Source of the DNA: Ustilago trichophora
Taxonomy: Eukaryota > Basidiomycota > Ustilaginomycetes > Ustilaginales > Ustilaginaceae
Direction of reading: 5' to 3'
DNA: 64,000 nt
Assembly: GCA_900323505.1 (NCBI GenBank)
Contig: OOIN01000013.1
Coordinates: forward strand, 558,001-622,000
The notes under the pieces were generated by a model, which made no database searches, had not been told where the DNA came from, and was given only the letters and a program-made list of their open reading frames with translations. How positions within the stretch are numbered: position 1 is the stretch's first letter; each line of letters opens with the position of its first letter. This document shows positions 26,890 through 37,233 of the stretch, one piece after another. The translations under genes and the position numbers were made by a program.

Positions 26890-28173
26890 ATGGCGATGCT
26901 TCCTCGTGCTGCCCGTCCCGCCATGGCGGCTCTCACTCGGCGCTCCCGTCGCCGTTGCTGCTCGTGCCGGCTTCCACTCTTCCTCCGCTCAGGCCGCCCC
27001 TCTCCGTGAGATCGAGCAGCGTATCAAGTCGGTCAGAACATTGAGAAGATCACCAAGGTAGGTTTCACTCTCGCATACCATCGACAACCAACAATCGACA
27101 ACGGCACACATCTGTACACTCATGCACAGCATACCAACAGTTCAATCGCACCTGTCCGCATGCTCAACATTCCAACCAATGCCGCAACTCCAGTCACTTG
27201 CTTTCAACACATTCACCATTTAGCACCAATGCGCCGTCTCATCTCGAACAACCCTGTCTGACCAGCCATTCATCATGTCCCGCCTCTCCTTACCAATAAC
27301 AGTCGATGAAGATGATTGCCTCCACCAAGCTCAACAAGGCCCAGCGTGCCATGGCCGCTGCCAAGGCTTACGGTGCCGCCAACAACGGTAAGTTGTCCAT
27401 CTACTCCAGCAAGCACATCGACTTTTACTTCACCTTCGCACGCTAAACAAAAACAAAATGCATTCCACCTTGCGCTTTCCAAAACTTGCAGAGATCTTCA
27501 CCAACTCCGAGGCTGTTGCCCCCGAGGATGGTCGCCAGCTCTTCATCGTTGTTTCGTCCGACAAGGGTCTTTGCGGTGGTATCCACTCGTCCGTCACCAA
27601 GCGCACCAAGGCCGAGTTCAAGAAGATCGGTGCTTCCGCCGGTGACGCCAACTCGTCCGAGGGCCCCGCCGTCGTTGTTCTCGGTGAAAAGTCCAAGGCC
27701 CAGCTCGGCCGTGCCCTTCCCTTGAACCTTGCCCTCACCTTCAACCAGATCGGCAAGGATGTCCCCACCTTTGCTGATGCCACCGCCATCGCTGACCAGA
27801 TCATCAAGTCTGGCATCAAGTTCGACAAGGTCAACCTCATCTACAACAAGTACGTTTCCGCTCTTTCCTTTGAGTCGGATGTCATGGAGGTCTTCTCCGA
27901 GGACGCCCTGCGAAACGCCCCCCAGTTCAAGCTGTACGAGCAGGAGGACGACGTCACCAAGGACCTTGCCGAATTCTCGTTCGCCAACGCCATCTACGCC
28001 GCCCTTGTCGAGGGTCACGCTTCCGAGATCAACTCGAAGCGTAACGCCATGGACAACGCTTCCAAGAACGCCGGTGACATGATTCGTCGCTCAACATGAT
28101 CTACAACCGTGGACGACAGGCCGCTATTACCAACGACCTTGTCGACATTATCACGGGTGCTTCCGCCCTCTAA
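26890..28173 (+). CDS. ATP3: Mitochondrial F1 ATP synthase gamma subunit
   Basis: Rotor shaft of F1Fo ATP synthase, in the mitochondrial matrix. The N-terminus MAMLPRAARPAMAALT with a following basic, hydroxylated stretch (AARAGFHSSS) is a mitochondrial presequence. The gamma signature follows: LREIEQRIKSV(x)NIEKITK at the end of exon 1, SMKMIASTKLNKAQRAM in exon 2, and GLCGGIHSSVTK in exon 3. The conserved C-terminal helix is EINSKRNAMDNASKNAGDMI then NMIYNRGRQAAITNDLVDI, ending ITGASAL at TAA 28171-28173. Exons are 26890-27057, 27303-27387 and 27492-28173. Frame breaks near 26937 (two lost or one gained base), 27033 and 28090 (one lost base each) interrupt otherwise perfect coding. Confidence 0.95.
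27058..27302 (+). other. Intron 1 of ATP3
   Basis: GTAGGT...AACAG, 245 nt, noticeably longer than other introns here (about 60-120 nt). I looked for C/D-box snoRNA motifs inside and found no convincing C box. Confidence 0.85.
27388..27491 (+). other. Intron 2 of ATP3
   Basis: GTAAGT...TGCAG, 104 nt, phase 1, restoring AANNEIFTNSE. Confidence 0.9.
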
Positions 28174-28795
28174 GCGTCATCCCCGCGTAAAATTAGCGAC
28201 AAGGTTAAATCCGATTTTTTCGCATAGATAAGCAACACAGATGCCATTTTCCGATACCACGACATGACGTTGGTCACGCGACGCGGAAAAAGGCGAATGA
28301 TTGCGTGGAACATAACAGAAGGAAATGCTGCAAATCGCAGAGGCCTAGTTATAGGTTCTCACGAGGAGATCTAAGGTGGAAGCTCAAATCGCACGCGAAG
28401 CAGCGAGCTCGAGTTTGACAGTGTCGGACGTCCATCGCTGAGTCACCATCCATGTCAAATCGGCTCGGACCGGCATTGGCGACAACTCGCAGCTTTGAAG
28501 AGCGGAGAAGCTTTAGGTTTTTATGCTTGAGACCGATATGAGAACTACGGCGTTTTGCTTGAGATATCATGCTGGATTGGGCCAGGAATCTTACTTGAGA
28601 CCCTGAATCTAACCATGAGCCGTTCCGAAAGGTAGTGGTGGGTGCACTGGCGCCGAATCGGACTTTGAGCGTCTCCCTTTGCATGGAAGAGGCTCATTTC
28701 ACGGTCCTCTCTCTCTCGAGCCTGCATTCACCACCTGGACTCTCACCAAACTCATCTCCATCTTGGCGCGAAAACTAGACCCAAAAGCAAACGTG
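28174..28795. other. Intergenic between ATP3 and tRNA-Ile
   Basis: About 620 bp. Short ORFs on the minus strand carry no recognisable domain. Confidence 0.4.
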
Positions 28796-28805
28796 TATAT
28801 AAATA
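28796..28805 (+). promoter_or_regulatory. TATA element upstream of tRNA-Ile
   Basis: TATATAAATA, 26-35 bases before the mature 5' end of the tRNA. In some fungi (Schizosaccharomyces) and plants a TATA element at this position helps TFIIIB recruitment. Relevance here is inferred. Confidence 0.45.
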
Positions 28806-28830
28806 CTATTTTCAACCCAATGAACATCAA

Positions 28831-28938
28831 GCTTCGTTAGCGTAGTTGGATTATCGCATCCGTCTAATACACGGTGCCTCAGAATCATTCTGAGTATGTT
28901 ACAACGGAAGGTCACTGGTTCGAGCCCAGTACGGAGCA
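28831..28938 (+). tRNA. tRNA-Ile (anticodon AAT) with a 33-nt intron
   Basis: The cloverleaf is complete. The acceptor stem pairs GCTTCGT with ACGGAGC (one T-G pair), discriminator A28938. The D arm is GCG...CGC with an AGTTGGATTA loop. The anticodon stem pairs TCCGT with ACGGA, and the T arm ACTGG-TTCGAGC-CCAGT pairs perfectly. Removing 28870-28902 leaves the anticodon loop CTAATAA, the standard Ile(AAT) loop, with the intron at the canonical position between 37 and 38. The variable region is short (AGGTC), so it is not Leu, Ser or Tyr. A T-rich Pol III terminator follows. The antisense strand yields a spurious GLEPVTF-type peptide, a well-known tRNA artefact. Confidence 0.88.
28870..28902 (+). 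other. tRNA-Ile intron
   Basis: 33 nt containing a perfect 7-bp hairpin, CTCAGAA / TTCTGAG with a TCA loop. Confidence 0.8.
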
Positions 28939-28952
28939 TTTCTTTTTTGTTT
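28939..28952 (+). terminator. Pol III terminator after tRNA-Ile
   Basis: TTTCTTTTTTGTTT begins within a few bases of the tRNA 3' end. The run of six T is an adequate Pol III stop. Confidence 0.7.
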
Positions 28953-29244
28953 TTCATCTTTTTTTTTTGGTGGTTTTATTTTCATTTTTTATTTTTTTTC
29001 CAAAAAAGGTGGGAGGATTACATTTGTTTACAGCCAGACAAGTCTACAAATCTGCATCTCTACTTCACCCCAGGGCACTGAGAATGAACGAATAGCATGC
29101 TGTCTTTACGAACCAGATCAAAGAAGAAGTTGACTTGAAAAGAAAACAGTCGCCGGTGGATCGGGGGTATGATGACTGATGTCTCGACTTTGCCATGCTT
29201 CGCTTGCAGTCTCGGCTGCACTTTGTGCACACGTCAGATTCAGC

Positions 29245-29282
<38 letters not shown>

Positions 29283-29841
29283 AAGAAGGGTCCACCTTGT
29301 TCTGTCACGCGACATATCCTCCTCTTCTTCCTCTGCGTGGGCGAGTAATGTCTGGTGTGGCTTGGAGTGACGTGAGCATTTGCCCGTCGTCGTGAGTCAG
29401 TCCAGACATGCAATGCTTTCCTGAAACAATGGTGTGGCCATGGCTCTCGGCTACGGTTGGCTCTGCTGATCCGGCGTGGGGATTGCAGCTGTCCGGGGTT
29501 GATTCAGCTAATCATTTGGCTGGGAGCCACTTTTCGGCTGTGTGTAGTTCATGTGAGGTGGAGGAGCATCTTTTCCTGGAGAAGAACAAGATGAGCAGCT
29601 GATGATATAAGTGCCTGCTTCTCGGTCTGTGTGTGAAGGTAGTTGTAGTATAGGATCTGTGTTTAACTGAGCAACTATGCTTCGCTCCCTTCCAACAACT
29701 TCTTCCTCTTGTTTCGACAGTCTGTACTTTTCACCTCACGAACCATCCTCACCAGTCATCATCACGAACTAGCAGCAGCGCCACGCACCATTCTTGTTCT
29801 GTAAGCTTCAGCTCCTTTCAGAACGACACTTTTCGACCACA
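28953..29841. other. Intergenic between tRNA-Ile and GFA-domain gene
   Basis: AT-rich T runs (28960-29000), a 35-base A run (29246-29280, listed separately) and the promoter of the next gene. No supported ORF. Confidence 0.4.
29246..29280 (+). repeat. Poly(A) run, 35 bases
   Basis: Thirty-five consecutive A. No target-site duplication or retroelement sequence is evident beside it, so I treat it as a simple homopolymer; its true length is likely uncertain. Confidence 0.8.
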
Positions 29842-31156
29842 ATGCCGACTAAGAACGGAAAAAGCAGCAAAAATGGCAATGGAAACGGCGACAAGAAGCA
29901 GAGCAGCCAGGGTCATACGCTGATGGACCCTCCTAACAGTGAGCGAATGATCTCCTGCCTTTTTTGATCTTTGCATGTACTGACGAGCCGTTGTTGTGAT
30001 CTTGCTTGGGTTGCTGGTGTCGCCTCAGCGGGATGGAAGGGTCCAACCCTGCTCGGAACGGCGGTCGCGAAGAGGGATATCTGCAGAAGGTGAGTGGTCC
30101 ACCTTGACCCTCCTCTTCACCTTCGATCCCCTGCACAGTGTGCTAATTTAACATGGCTCTCATCCTGGTCCTGCATCTGAATTTTTTGAGAATAGCCTCC
30201 CTACTGCTGGGAATCGAAAGAGTTCAAGTGAAATACACGCCAAGTGCTGGTGTGGAAAGCGTAGGTCATCCTCCATCTTTCAACCCTCTTCTGTTCTTTC
30301 TTCACCCGCCGCTGCTCACACGTTCGACCTTTTCCTTTGAGCATAGTCGAGTTTGAATATCACGGCGATCCAATTGATGCCAAACACTGCCACTGCACCC
30401 AATGTCAGCGTCTGCACGGTGCCCCCTTCCAATGGGCCGCCCTCTTCCACAAAACTTCGGTCAGGTTGGCAAAGCACTGCGATCCGCTCAACTTGGACTT
30501 TTTCAGCACCCAAGAGGGTCACAGCGAACACAGCGTGCCTTGCAAGATTAGCTGTAGGAACTGTAGAAGCCCGATGGCGTAAGTGAAAGCTCACTCATCA
30601 ATGTGTAAGGAAAGTAGCTCATGCGCTGACAGAGAAAAATGGAATGGTTTTGATGCTGCACAGTGATGAGGGAAGAAACATGGTCATGGCGTAAGTATAG
30701 TCCGACAATCTTGTGGTGTAGAGTAAGTCTCTCACACGCTCGCTTCATTCATTTCATCCTTTGATTCTCTTCATGGATGATGGATCCCAATAGCTACCCC
30801 TCGTCCTTCATCTTTAAAGACCACCACGTACCTGCTGCCTTTGCGCCGACCGCCCACATTTTTTACGGCGAGCGAGTCATGGACCTCGACGACGACATTC
30901 CCAAGGTGAGCCACTCTATCTCGCCTCACATACTCTGCTATTCCATCCTCTCCAGCTCTTGCTCCGGTCTATGGATTTGCATGGGAACTCTTATTGAAAG
31001 GGGACCATACTAACGATGACAATGACACGTGTGCTTTGGACGATGGAACAGTGGGCAGGCCATAAGAATAGCTCCGAGCAGCTTCCCCATGCGCCCAAGG
31101 ACGAGACGGATAGAACTATGGGCAAGGGAAAGCGACACAAAGCCGATCGCGATTAG
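29842..31156 (+). CDS. GFA/CENP-V-domain protein, seven exons
   Basis: The GFA (glutathione-dependent formaldehyde-activating enzyme-like, Mss4-like fold) family binds zinc through paired cysteines; most fungal members have no assigned substrate. Predicted exons: 29842-29938, about 29999-30089 (acceptor tcag), 30196-30260, 30347-30578, 30664-30690, 30794-30905 and 31052-31156. Key residues: CWCG in exon 3, CHCTQCQRLHGAPFQWAALF in exon 4, and CKISCRNCRSPMA at the exon 4 end. The ends are MPTKNGKSSKNGNGNGDKK and TMGKGKRHKADRD, both basic. Exon 5 is a 27-nt microexon (DEGRNMVM). One-base losses near 30052 and 30219 interrupt exons 2 and 3; otherwise phases match at every junction. The family call is firm; function is unknown. 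Confidence 0.82.
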
Positions 31157-31662
31157 AATTGCGCACGCTCGATGGGACGACGCAGATCGATTCGAACTTG
31201 CAGATTGCGGAGCGTATTGTCCTCATCCTTGTAAACACTAGCTGCTGGAACACTGCGGCTTGTTGAGCTATTCCAAGCAAGACCATCTTGCTAGTGATTG
31301 ACCCGATCTCGTAGCGTGGTTGGTCTAAGCATGGATTCGTGCGCCAACTAAACGAGGCATACATCTTTGCGAGTGTTGAAGGATCTCCTTTGCTTGTCTG
31401 CTGAAAATGTGACCTTTCTGTGGTCTGCATCCAATTTCCAGGGCTTTCAGGAATGCCTGCATCGAAGAAGAGGGAGCGTACCACTCTCTGAGTCCGCATT
31501 ATTTGCGCTCTTCTGCAGGAGCGTCCAACCTTGTTCCGACGATGGTCCTGCATCCTTGCTTCCGAATTCTAGCGCTGTTTTAGGGCCGGTGCACGTACTC
31601 AATCGCGGACAAGCATCCCCCATAGAAGCTATCCCACGTACCTGGTGGCTTCCAGCTATAGT
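31157..31662. other. Convergent intergenic region
   Basis: About 500 bp with no supported gene. Confidence 0.4.
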
Positions 31663-32622
31663 TCATACTTGGAAACCTTGCTTGTTGAACCAGGTTGGAA
31701 GCGGTGCGTTTTGGGGTATCCTGAATCCTTGGTTGACGCCCCACTCTGCTACTGTATATGCGCGGATCTTGAACGGTTGTCCGGAGCATACGGTGGTTGC
31801 AAGGTGCTGTTTGATGTGGTTGATGAGGATGCTACCTGTTCCGGGAGCGATGGATCCCAATGCACCTAACCAGAATGTAGGCAGATCTTCTGATGTGGTT
31901 GTTTCGTACTCGGGATTGGGGACGGTGTGAATACCAGGTCCGCCATCCATCCCTTCGCCGCTCAGAGTGATTTTCGCCCCTGCAACGGCTTTCCCTCAGC
32001 GGTGGAGAGAATGTATACCCATCCTCCGTCCTCACCGTGGTTGAGATCATCAAGAAACATCTGTGTCGTAGGGTATCTGAGCTTTCCGCCGAAGTTCTTG
32101 GCGTGATAATCCCCCGTGAAGGAGGCATTGCAGAGGTCGACAAAATTTTGAGGACATCTTCGGATATGGGCGCTGCGGGAGTGTGACGATAGATTTGGAT
32201 CGAGAGGGCAGAGACCTGGTCCGGAGAGAGACGGATGAAGGACTTGCCCGAAGTTGTGGAAGTCTTGGTAGAAGAAGTCGATGCTGTTTTGGAAGGAATC
32301 GACAGCAAAGGCGAGGGCACCACTGCAGCGTCGATAACCGTCATCCTTGGCAGAAAACCCTTTCGATTGCGATCAGAGTGTCGGGGTTGGCGTGCGATGA
32401 TGATGTTGATCAAACAACAGACAAGCAGCTATTGCAGCAGAAGGAGGAAGAACGAGTCATTTTCTTGTGGTACTTACAGAATCCTGACTCGGTTCGGCAA
32501 TCATCGCGGCAAACGTCAAAAAGACCCACCAAAAAATCCGCCGGAAGAGTCAGTTCCGACCCGACTTGTCTTCGCGCGCTGTTGCATCTGCATTCCTTCC
32601 TTCCTCTTCCGTGCTTCGTCAT
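31663..32622 (-). CDS. Unrecognised protein, two exons, frameshifted
   Basis: I do not recognise the family. Coding character is strong in pieces that join with one-base shifts: YRRCSGALAFAVDSFQNS, IDFFYQDFHNFG, SFIRLSPDQVSALSIQIYRH, NASFTGDYHAKNFGGKLRYP, TTQMFLDDLNHGEDGGWVYI, AKITLSGEGMDGGPGIHTVP, and the C-terminus AEWGVNQGFRIPQNAPLPTW...GFQV. A predicted intron (32360-32477, GTAAGT...gaaag) joins an upstream exon ending in TESGF in phase, giving a candidate start at 32622. The first exon has no signal peptide and is the weakest part of the model. The protein is aromatic- and Gly-rich and looks like a compact folded domain. Frame changes lie near 32260, 32140 and 31990. Confidence 0.45.
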
Positions 32623-32945
32623 GGCAATGTCTCAAAATGATGCTTCTTCCCTGTCGTTGAATGGAGCTGTTCACCAAGCTTGTATGGCAGAAGAAAACGG
32701 TGACAGGTAGGCAACATGCCACTGCGATGCCGGAACATGTGCCGGGTCTTATGTGTGTACTTTAATTTCTTGGCACGCCTCTGTTCGCTCAAGGCAAGAA
32801 ATGCCCTATCGACTCTGTTGGTCTTTGAATTGAAAGCATTCTGTTTCTCGATCAGACTCATCCCACGGACGGGTCTCGCAAAGTCGGAACGAATGATGTG
32901 TATTGATTGTAGAGGAAAGTGCAGATAGAGCCGGATGCTGGGGGA
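32623..32945. other. Intergenic
   Basis: About 320 bp between two minus-strand genes. No supported feature. Confidence 0.35.
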
Positions 32946-35242
32946 TCAATCCTCCTTGCCCTTCGTCCAGTCGACCCTTCGGCGAGGTTCTAAGCTCGAA
33001 GAAGAGGATCGCATCATGTCTGTGGACAAGAGAGAATCAATTGTGGTCACCGGTGCAGCTTGCACCCTTGTGTTGGACGAAGGAGGCGGAGCAGCTGAGC
33101 TTTGCTGAGAGTCATGTTGCATTGGCGGAGGCGCCAATGTAGAAGATCTTGGCGGGGCTGTCTGGGGCAAAGGCGACGTCTTGGATCTCACGCCCTCCAA
33201 GGCGCCTTCGAGAGCAGCTTCAACACTGATTCGTCCACGAATGGTATCGTCCAGCAGCTTGCCAAATCCACCCTTGTTGCTGCCTTCCTACTCGACATAC
33301 TGCCGCTTCCTCCAGCGTTACCAGCCACGCTGGGCGGCCCACTTGGAAGCGAGTCACCGAACTGAATCGGTCTTGCCCACTTGCTCGCGGCTCCGGTATT
33401 GGCCGGCAGCCCTGCAGCGAGATCGTAAAGCAATCGATGTGACTTTTGCGCTTGACGCTTGCTGTAGGCTTTACCGCCGTCGTAAGCTTTTGCCACGATT
33501 GCGTGCGGCGGTGGAGCGTCATTCCAGCCCGTGTACTGGCTCGAGCTTTCTCTTGCTTCAAGTCCATCGAGACCAGTGCTGGCATGGTTCGAGCTGTGCT
33601 GCCGCGACTTGGGCTTGTGCGAGCCAGCGCCAAAGTGCCATGTGTTAGGCTTCCATTCGTCGTCCTCATCATCGAACCCAGAGACATTGCTGGTGGACGC
33701 CTCGCGGACCAGTCCCGGTCGAACAGAGTCAGCAGCAGCTGAACCATTCGACGGCTGAGAATTGGCTGCCAGGGCTAACAAGTCGTCGATGCCGCTCTCG
33801 CCGGGTCGGTACTCAGCATCACCTGGACCCGGGTTCAGCGATCCCGATGCCAAAGAAGATGAAGGCTTTGCGTCGTTGGCAAAGAAGCGCAGCTGGTCTG
33901 CAGGTACTTTGGCCACGTGCAGTGGCTGGCGTGGAGGGACAAAGCCGGAGCTGGCAGCCGAAGCAGAGGCCGTGATGCTGGGTGTGTTGGAGCCGCCACC
34001 GACGCTGCTGGTGGGTCGCCTCGAGCCAGAACTCGACGCTTGTGTTGAATTGAGGCTGCGAAGCGCGGGCGTCAAGCTGGGCGGATAAGGCTGCTTGGGA
34101 CCATTGATGGAACCAGCCCGGGTGAGTGAGGTGCCAAAGGCAGGTGGAGAGTCCGTGTAGGCTTTGTTGGTATCTGGCATGAAGTCGCTCACGGGATCAG
34201 AGACACGCATGGATGCGAGACTGTTGGCGATCATATTCGGCTGTGGTATGTCTGCAACAGGTGTGCCTGTGAGCAAGTCCTCTTCTTCTGCTTTGGGCAC
34301 AAACGCAAGAATGTTGGTGGCTTCAGAGGAGACGGCGCCTCCTCTTGTGGGGACGACTTTGATCTCCGCGTTGGGCGGACGGTGCTTGCAGCTGTCGACG
34401 GGAATGTAGATGACTTTACGAATCTGAACAGGGTCGCCTGGCCAGAGTTTGTTGGACTTGCGCAATACCTGAATGTCTGCGCCATAATGGAGGGCCAAGG
34501 AAGGTAGTGTGTCTGTTGGAGCAACGGGGTGGATGAGGACACGCACCTGCTCAAGAGCGTCCGAGTTGGCTGCTGAGGAGGATGCGGCTGGCGGAGCACG
34601 TTTGGACGGTGTAGATGCAGCTGGTTGGGAGGACGAATACTGCTGTTGTTGCTGTCTAAGGCCAAACCAATCTTCGAGGCGATCTAATGTGCTCTCGACG
34701 GTATTGGCAGGCCGCCCTTTTCGAGCTTCGTCGTCATCGTCATCGTCATCGTGGTATGCCGAAGATGTGACATTGCCTGCATGTGATGCTGACTGTCGGG
34801 AGGCTCTTATTGAAGGACCCGAAGTTGCTGGGTCAGCAGGCCACCGATAGCTAGAGGAGTTGGCTGTAGATGACGACCCTCCGAAGAGACCGGCAAGACC
34901 GGCACTGATGGCTTTGCATTCCGAGGCGACTGCAGACGGCCTTCTCGGAGCTGACTCTGGACGGCCAGGGGTGGACGAGCTGGAGACACCTTGTCCTTGT
35001 CCGGGAGAAGGCGAGCGTAGGGGATGTCGATCTACTACCTGTGCGTTTGTGGTAGAAGATGTGGAGAGAAACGAAGGTGACGACTTGCGACTGCGTAGCT
35101 GCTGCTGTTGGCTCGAAGAGTTAGAGGTGGAAGGGTGTAGATACTCCGAGTCGATGGTGGCCCAAGGGTCCATGTCATTGGAAGCGCCGACGCTGGAAGT
35201 GGAATTGGTGGACGACGCAGAGAGCCACGGCGACGCCGACAT
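32946..35242 (-). CDS. Intracellular LysM-domain protein
   Basis: About 765 residues, largely disordered and Ser/Pro-rich, with one LysM domain near residues 240-285: VLIHPVAPTDTLPSLALHYG, then ADIQVLRKSNKLW and VIYIPVDSC. There is no signal peptide, which separates it from secreted chitin-binding LysM effectors. It resembles the cytoplasmic LysM proteins (LYSMD type) whose role is poorly defined. A Gln run precedes the domain, and an Asp run (HDDDDDDDEARKGRP) lies upstream. The main frame stops at 33188, but frame +1 continues sensibly from GGFGKLLDDTIRGRISVEAA through LEGALEGVRSKTSPLPQ to WTKGKED at 32946. I therefore place a single-base shift near 33290 and extend the gene. The start is MSASPWLS at 35242; MEINSV at 35260 is an alternative. 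Confidence 0.75.
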
Positions 35243-35260
35243 GACTGAGTTTATCTCCAA

Positions 35261-36478
35261 TTTGATAGCATCTGTCCGATGACGAGCGTCACAGACGCAG
35301 CCGAGCCGTCAATTGTACTCGTGATGGCTGGATATGACAGTGGTCGGGTTGCGCGATTGGTGCTGAATTGCGGTGACAAGTTGGTTGACCAGTGTAATCC
35401 AGCTATCGCGGCTCTTCGGAGAAACAGAGATAGGTCTTTGACGATGCGAGTTGGAAGTGGTTGCGATGGAATAAGGGAGTTGATAGATGGGGTTGTGGTG
35501 TGACAAATGTGATGGTGTGGAAAGATTCAATTGACTTGCGAGTGTGATTCAATGCCAAAAGTGACACAGAGTTGTCGCTGCGACCTCTGACACGTAGCCA
35601 AGCCCAACTCTGATTTATCCGACTTTCAAGTGGCCCGCGTCACTCGCACAAATGCGCTACACAGTTGAGCCCATTTCAAAATGACATCTTGACATCCGCA
35701 CTTTGAGACCAGCGAATCTCGGCATCTAGATCAGTCATGGACACAGGGAATTTGTATCTGGCCGGAGAGAATTTCTGTATCGAGCACTTGAACGAGCAAT
35801 GGTCAAAGTGAAGCACTCGAGCTTCCAAAGCCTCAGAAACAAGCCGAGCTAGAAATGAAAGGGTTTGAAAGGAAAAATTGCTGATTCGCGACCAGACCTT
35901 TTTGGCCCTGCGTGCGGAACGACGCGCGGGCCACCTCCTGCAGCATCCCTTGCCAGATGGTGGAGGGAGAGCCAACTTCACATCATTGGCTTTCTGTCTC
36001 CCACAAGGCAAATGACGGGATCCTGTAAGACAATCTTACCAAGCTGCTCAACAGACACAACAACACGAAAGGATCGGTTGCAGCTGGCTCTGTCTTTACA
36101 CTGGCTCGATCTGAAGTTGCACCTTAGACTCGAATACTAAGGCTAAATTGGCAAGGTCACGCCTCGAAGGATGCAATCAGAGCGACGGGCTTGGTGGTGC
36201 CAGATGCCTGATCGACAGCCATGTGTGCCGAATTCTCCAATCGAGCTCGTCTGAACATGCATGGTTTAGATGAGGAGCAATCTTGGCGAGCCGTGACCCT
36301 CGGTCGCCTATAGCTCGGGTGTCAGAGACATCGACTTACGCCGTTCACACTCACATCTTGCGTCTCGGTCGCTGCCAACTCTTCGCGACTCGCAGGAAGC
36401 ACACGCGCAAAATACGTGATGGAATACATAGTTGACACAACCTATCTACAGTAAAGAATCCTTTTCTTTATCCCAACA
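35261..36478. other. Intergenic, LysM-gene upstream region and URA5 3' flank
   Basis: 1.2 kb. A minus-strand ATG at 36432 opens a 30-codon ORF that ends at a GTAAGT, with a possible acceptor at about 36252 (see findings). Otherwise no supported gene. Confidence 0.4.
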
Positions 36479-37233
36479 CTAAGCCTTGCCAGCGGCGGCA
36501 GCTTCAGCCTTGGCCACTTCGGAAGTGCCGTACTGGATCCTGTAGTCGTTCATCTTGCTGATCTTCTCCCCGTAGGTAGCCGCGTCGCGCTTCATGAACT
36601 CGATGATCTGATCCAAGGTGACAACCGAGAAGACGCGGGTGTTGTAGCGCTTCTCAACCTCTGTGATGGCCGAAGTTGTGCCTGGAATACCGTCCTTCTG
36701 CGACTTCTCCTGGCGATCCAGGGCGATGACTACACCAGCTAGCGCAGCGGCAGGTTGAGAGGCAAGGATCTCCATAGCCTCGTTGATCGCTGTACCGGCG
36801 GTGATGACGTCGTCGAGGATCAGTACGCGACCCTTGAGCTCGGCACCCACCAACGAACCGCCCTCGCCGTGAGTCTTGGCCTCCTTCCGGTTGAAGCAGA
36901 ACCCGACATCGATACCGTGATTCAGCTGCAGCGCCATGGCGGTAGCAGCAGCGAGAGGGATTCCCTTGTAAGCGGGGCCAAAGAGGACATCGAATTGAAC
37001 GCCACTTTCGACAATTCGCTTGGCGTAGCACTCGGCGACCTTGGCAACCTTTGCGCCGGTGTTGAACAATCCAGCGTTGAAGAAGTAAGGGCTAAGGCGG
37101 CCAGACTTGAGGGTGTAAGGACCGTCAAACTTGAGGATGGCGCTGTCGAGGGCAAGCTGGATGTACTCGGACTGGTAAGCGGCCAGCTCGACCTTTGCAG
37201 GAGCAGCGGAAACAGTGCCATTGGAGAGCTCAT
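36479..37233 (-). CDS. URA5: Orotate phosphoribosyltransferase
   Basis: Converts orotate and PRPP to OMP in pyrimidine synthesis, cytosolic. About 250 residues after adding one base near 37224. The PRPP-binding motif is explicit: GRVLILDDVITAGTAINEAM (about 36788-36847). Other family blocks: YQSEYIQLALDSAILKFDG, LKSGRLSPYFFNAGLFNTG, FDVLFGPAYKGIPLAA (the OPRT GPAYKG signature), and FCFNRKEAKTHGEGG (the catalytic loop with KEAKTHGEGG). The proposed start MSS...NGTVSAAPAKVELAAY overlaps the likely end of TRM4 by four bases on the same strand. An in-frame upstream extension (KKDKKAAAKDAEQLSDAEDA) may belong to TRM4 or be a URA5 N-terminal extension. Confidence 0.92.

Noticed and set aside
27058..27302. 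Intronic snoRNA in ATP3 intron 1
   Set aside because: The intron is long, but no C-box (RTGATGA) with a matching D-box pair was found.
28775..28957. Minus-strand peptide with GLEPVTF
   Set aside because: A classic antisense translation of a tRNA gene.
29246..29280. Poly(A) run as the tail of a retroelement insertion
   Set aside because: No reverse transcriptase remnant upstream and no flanking direct repeat could be seen.
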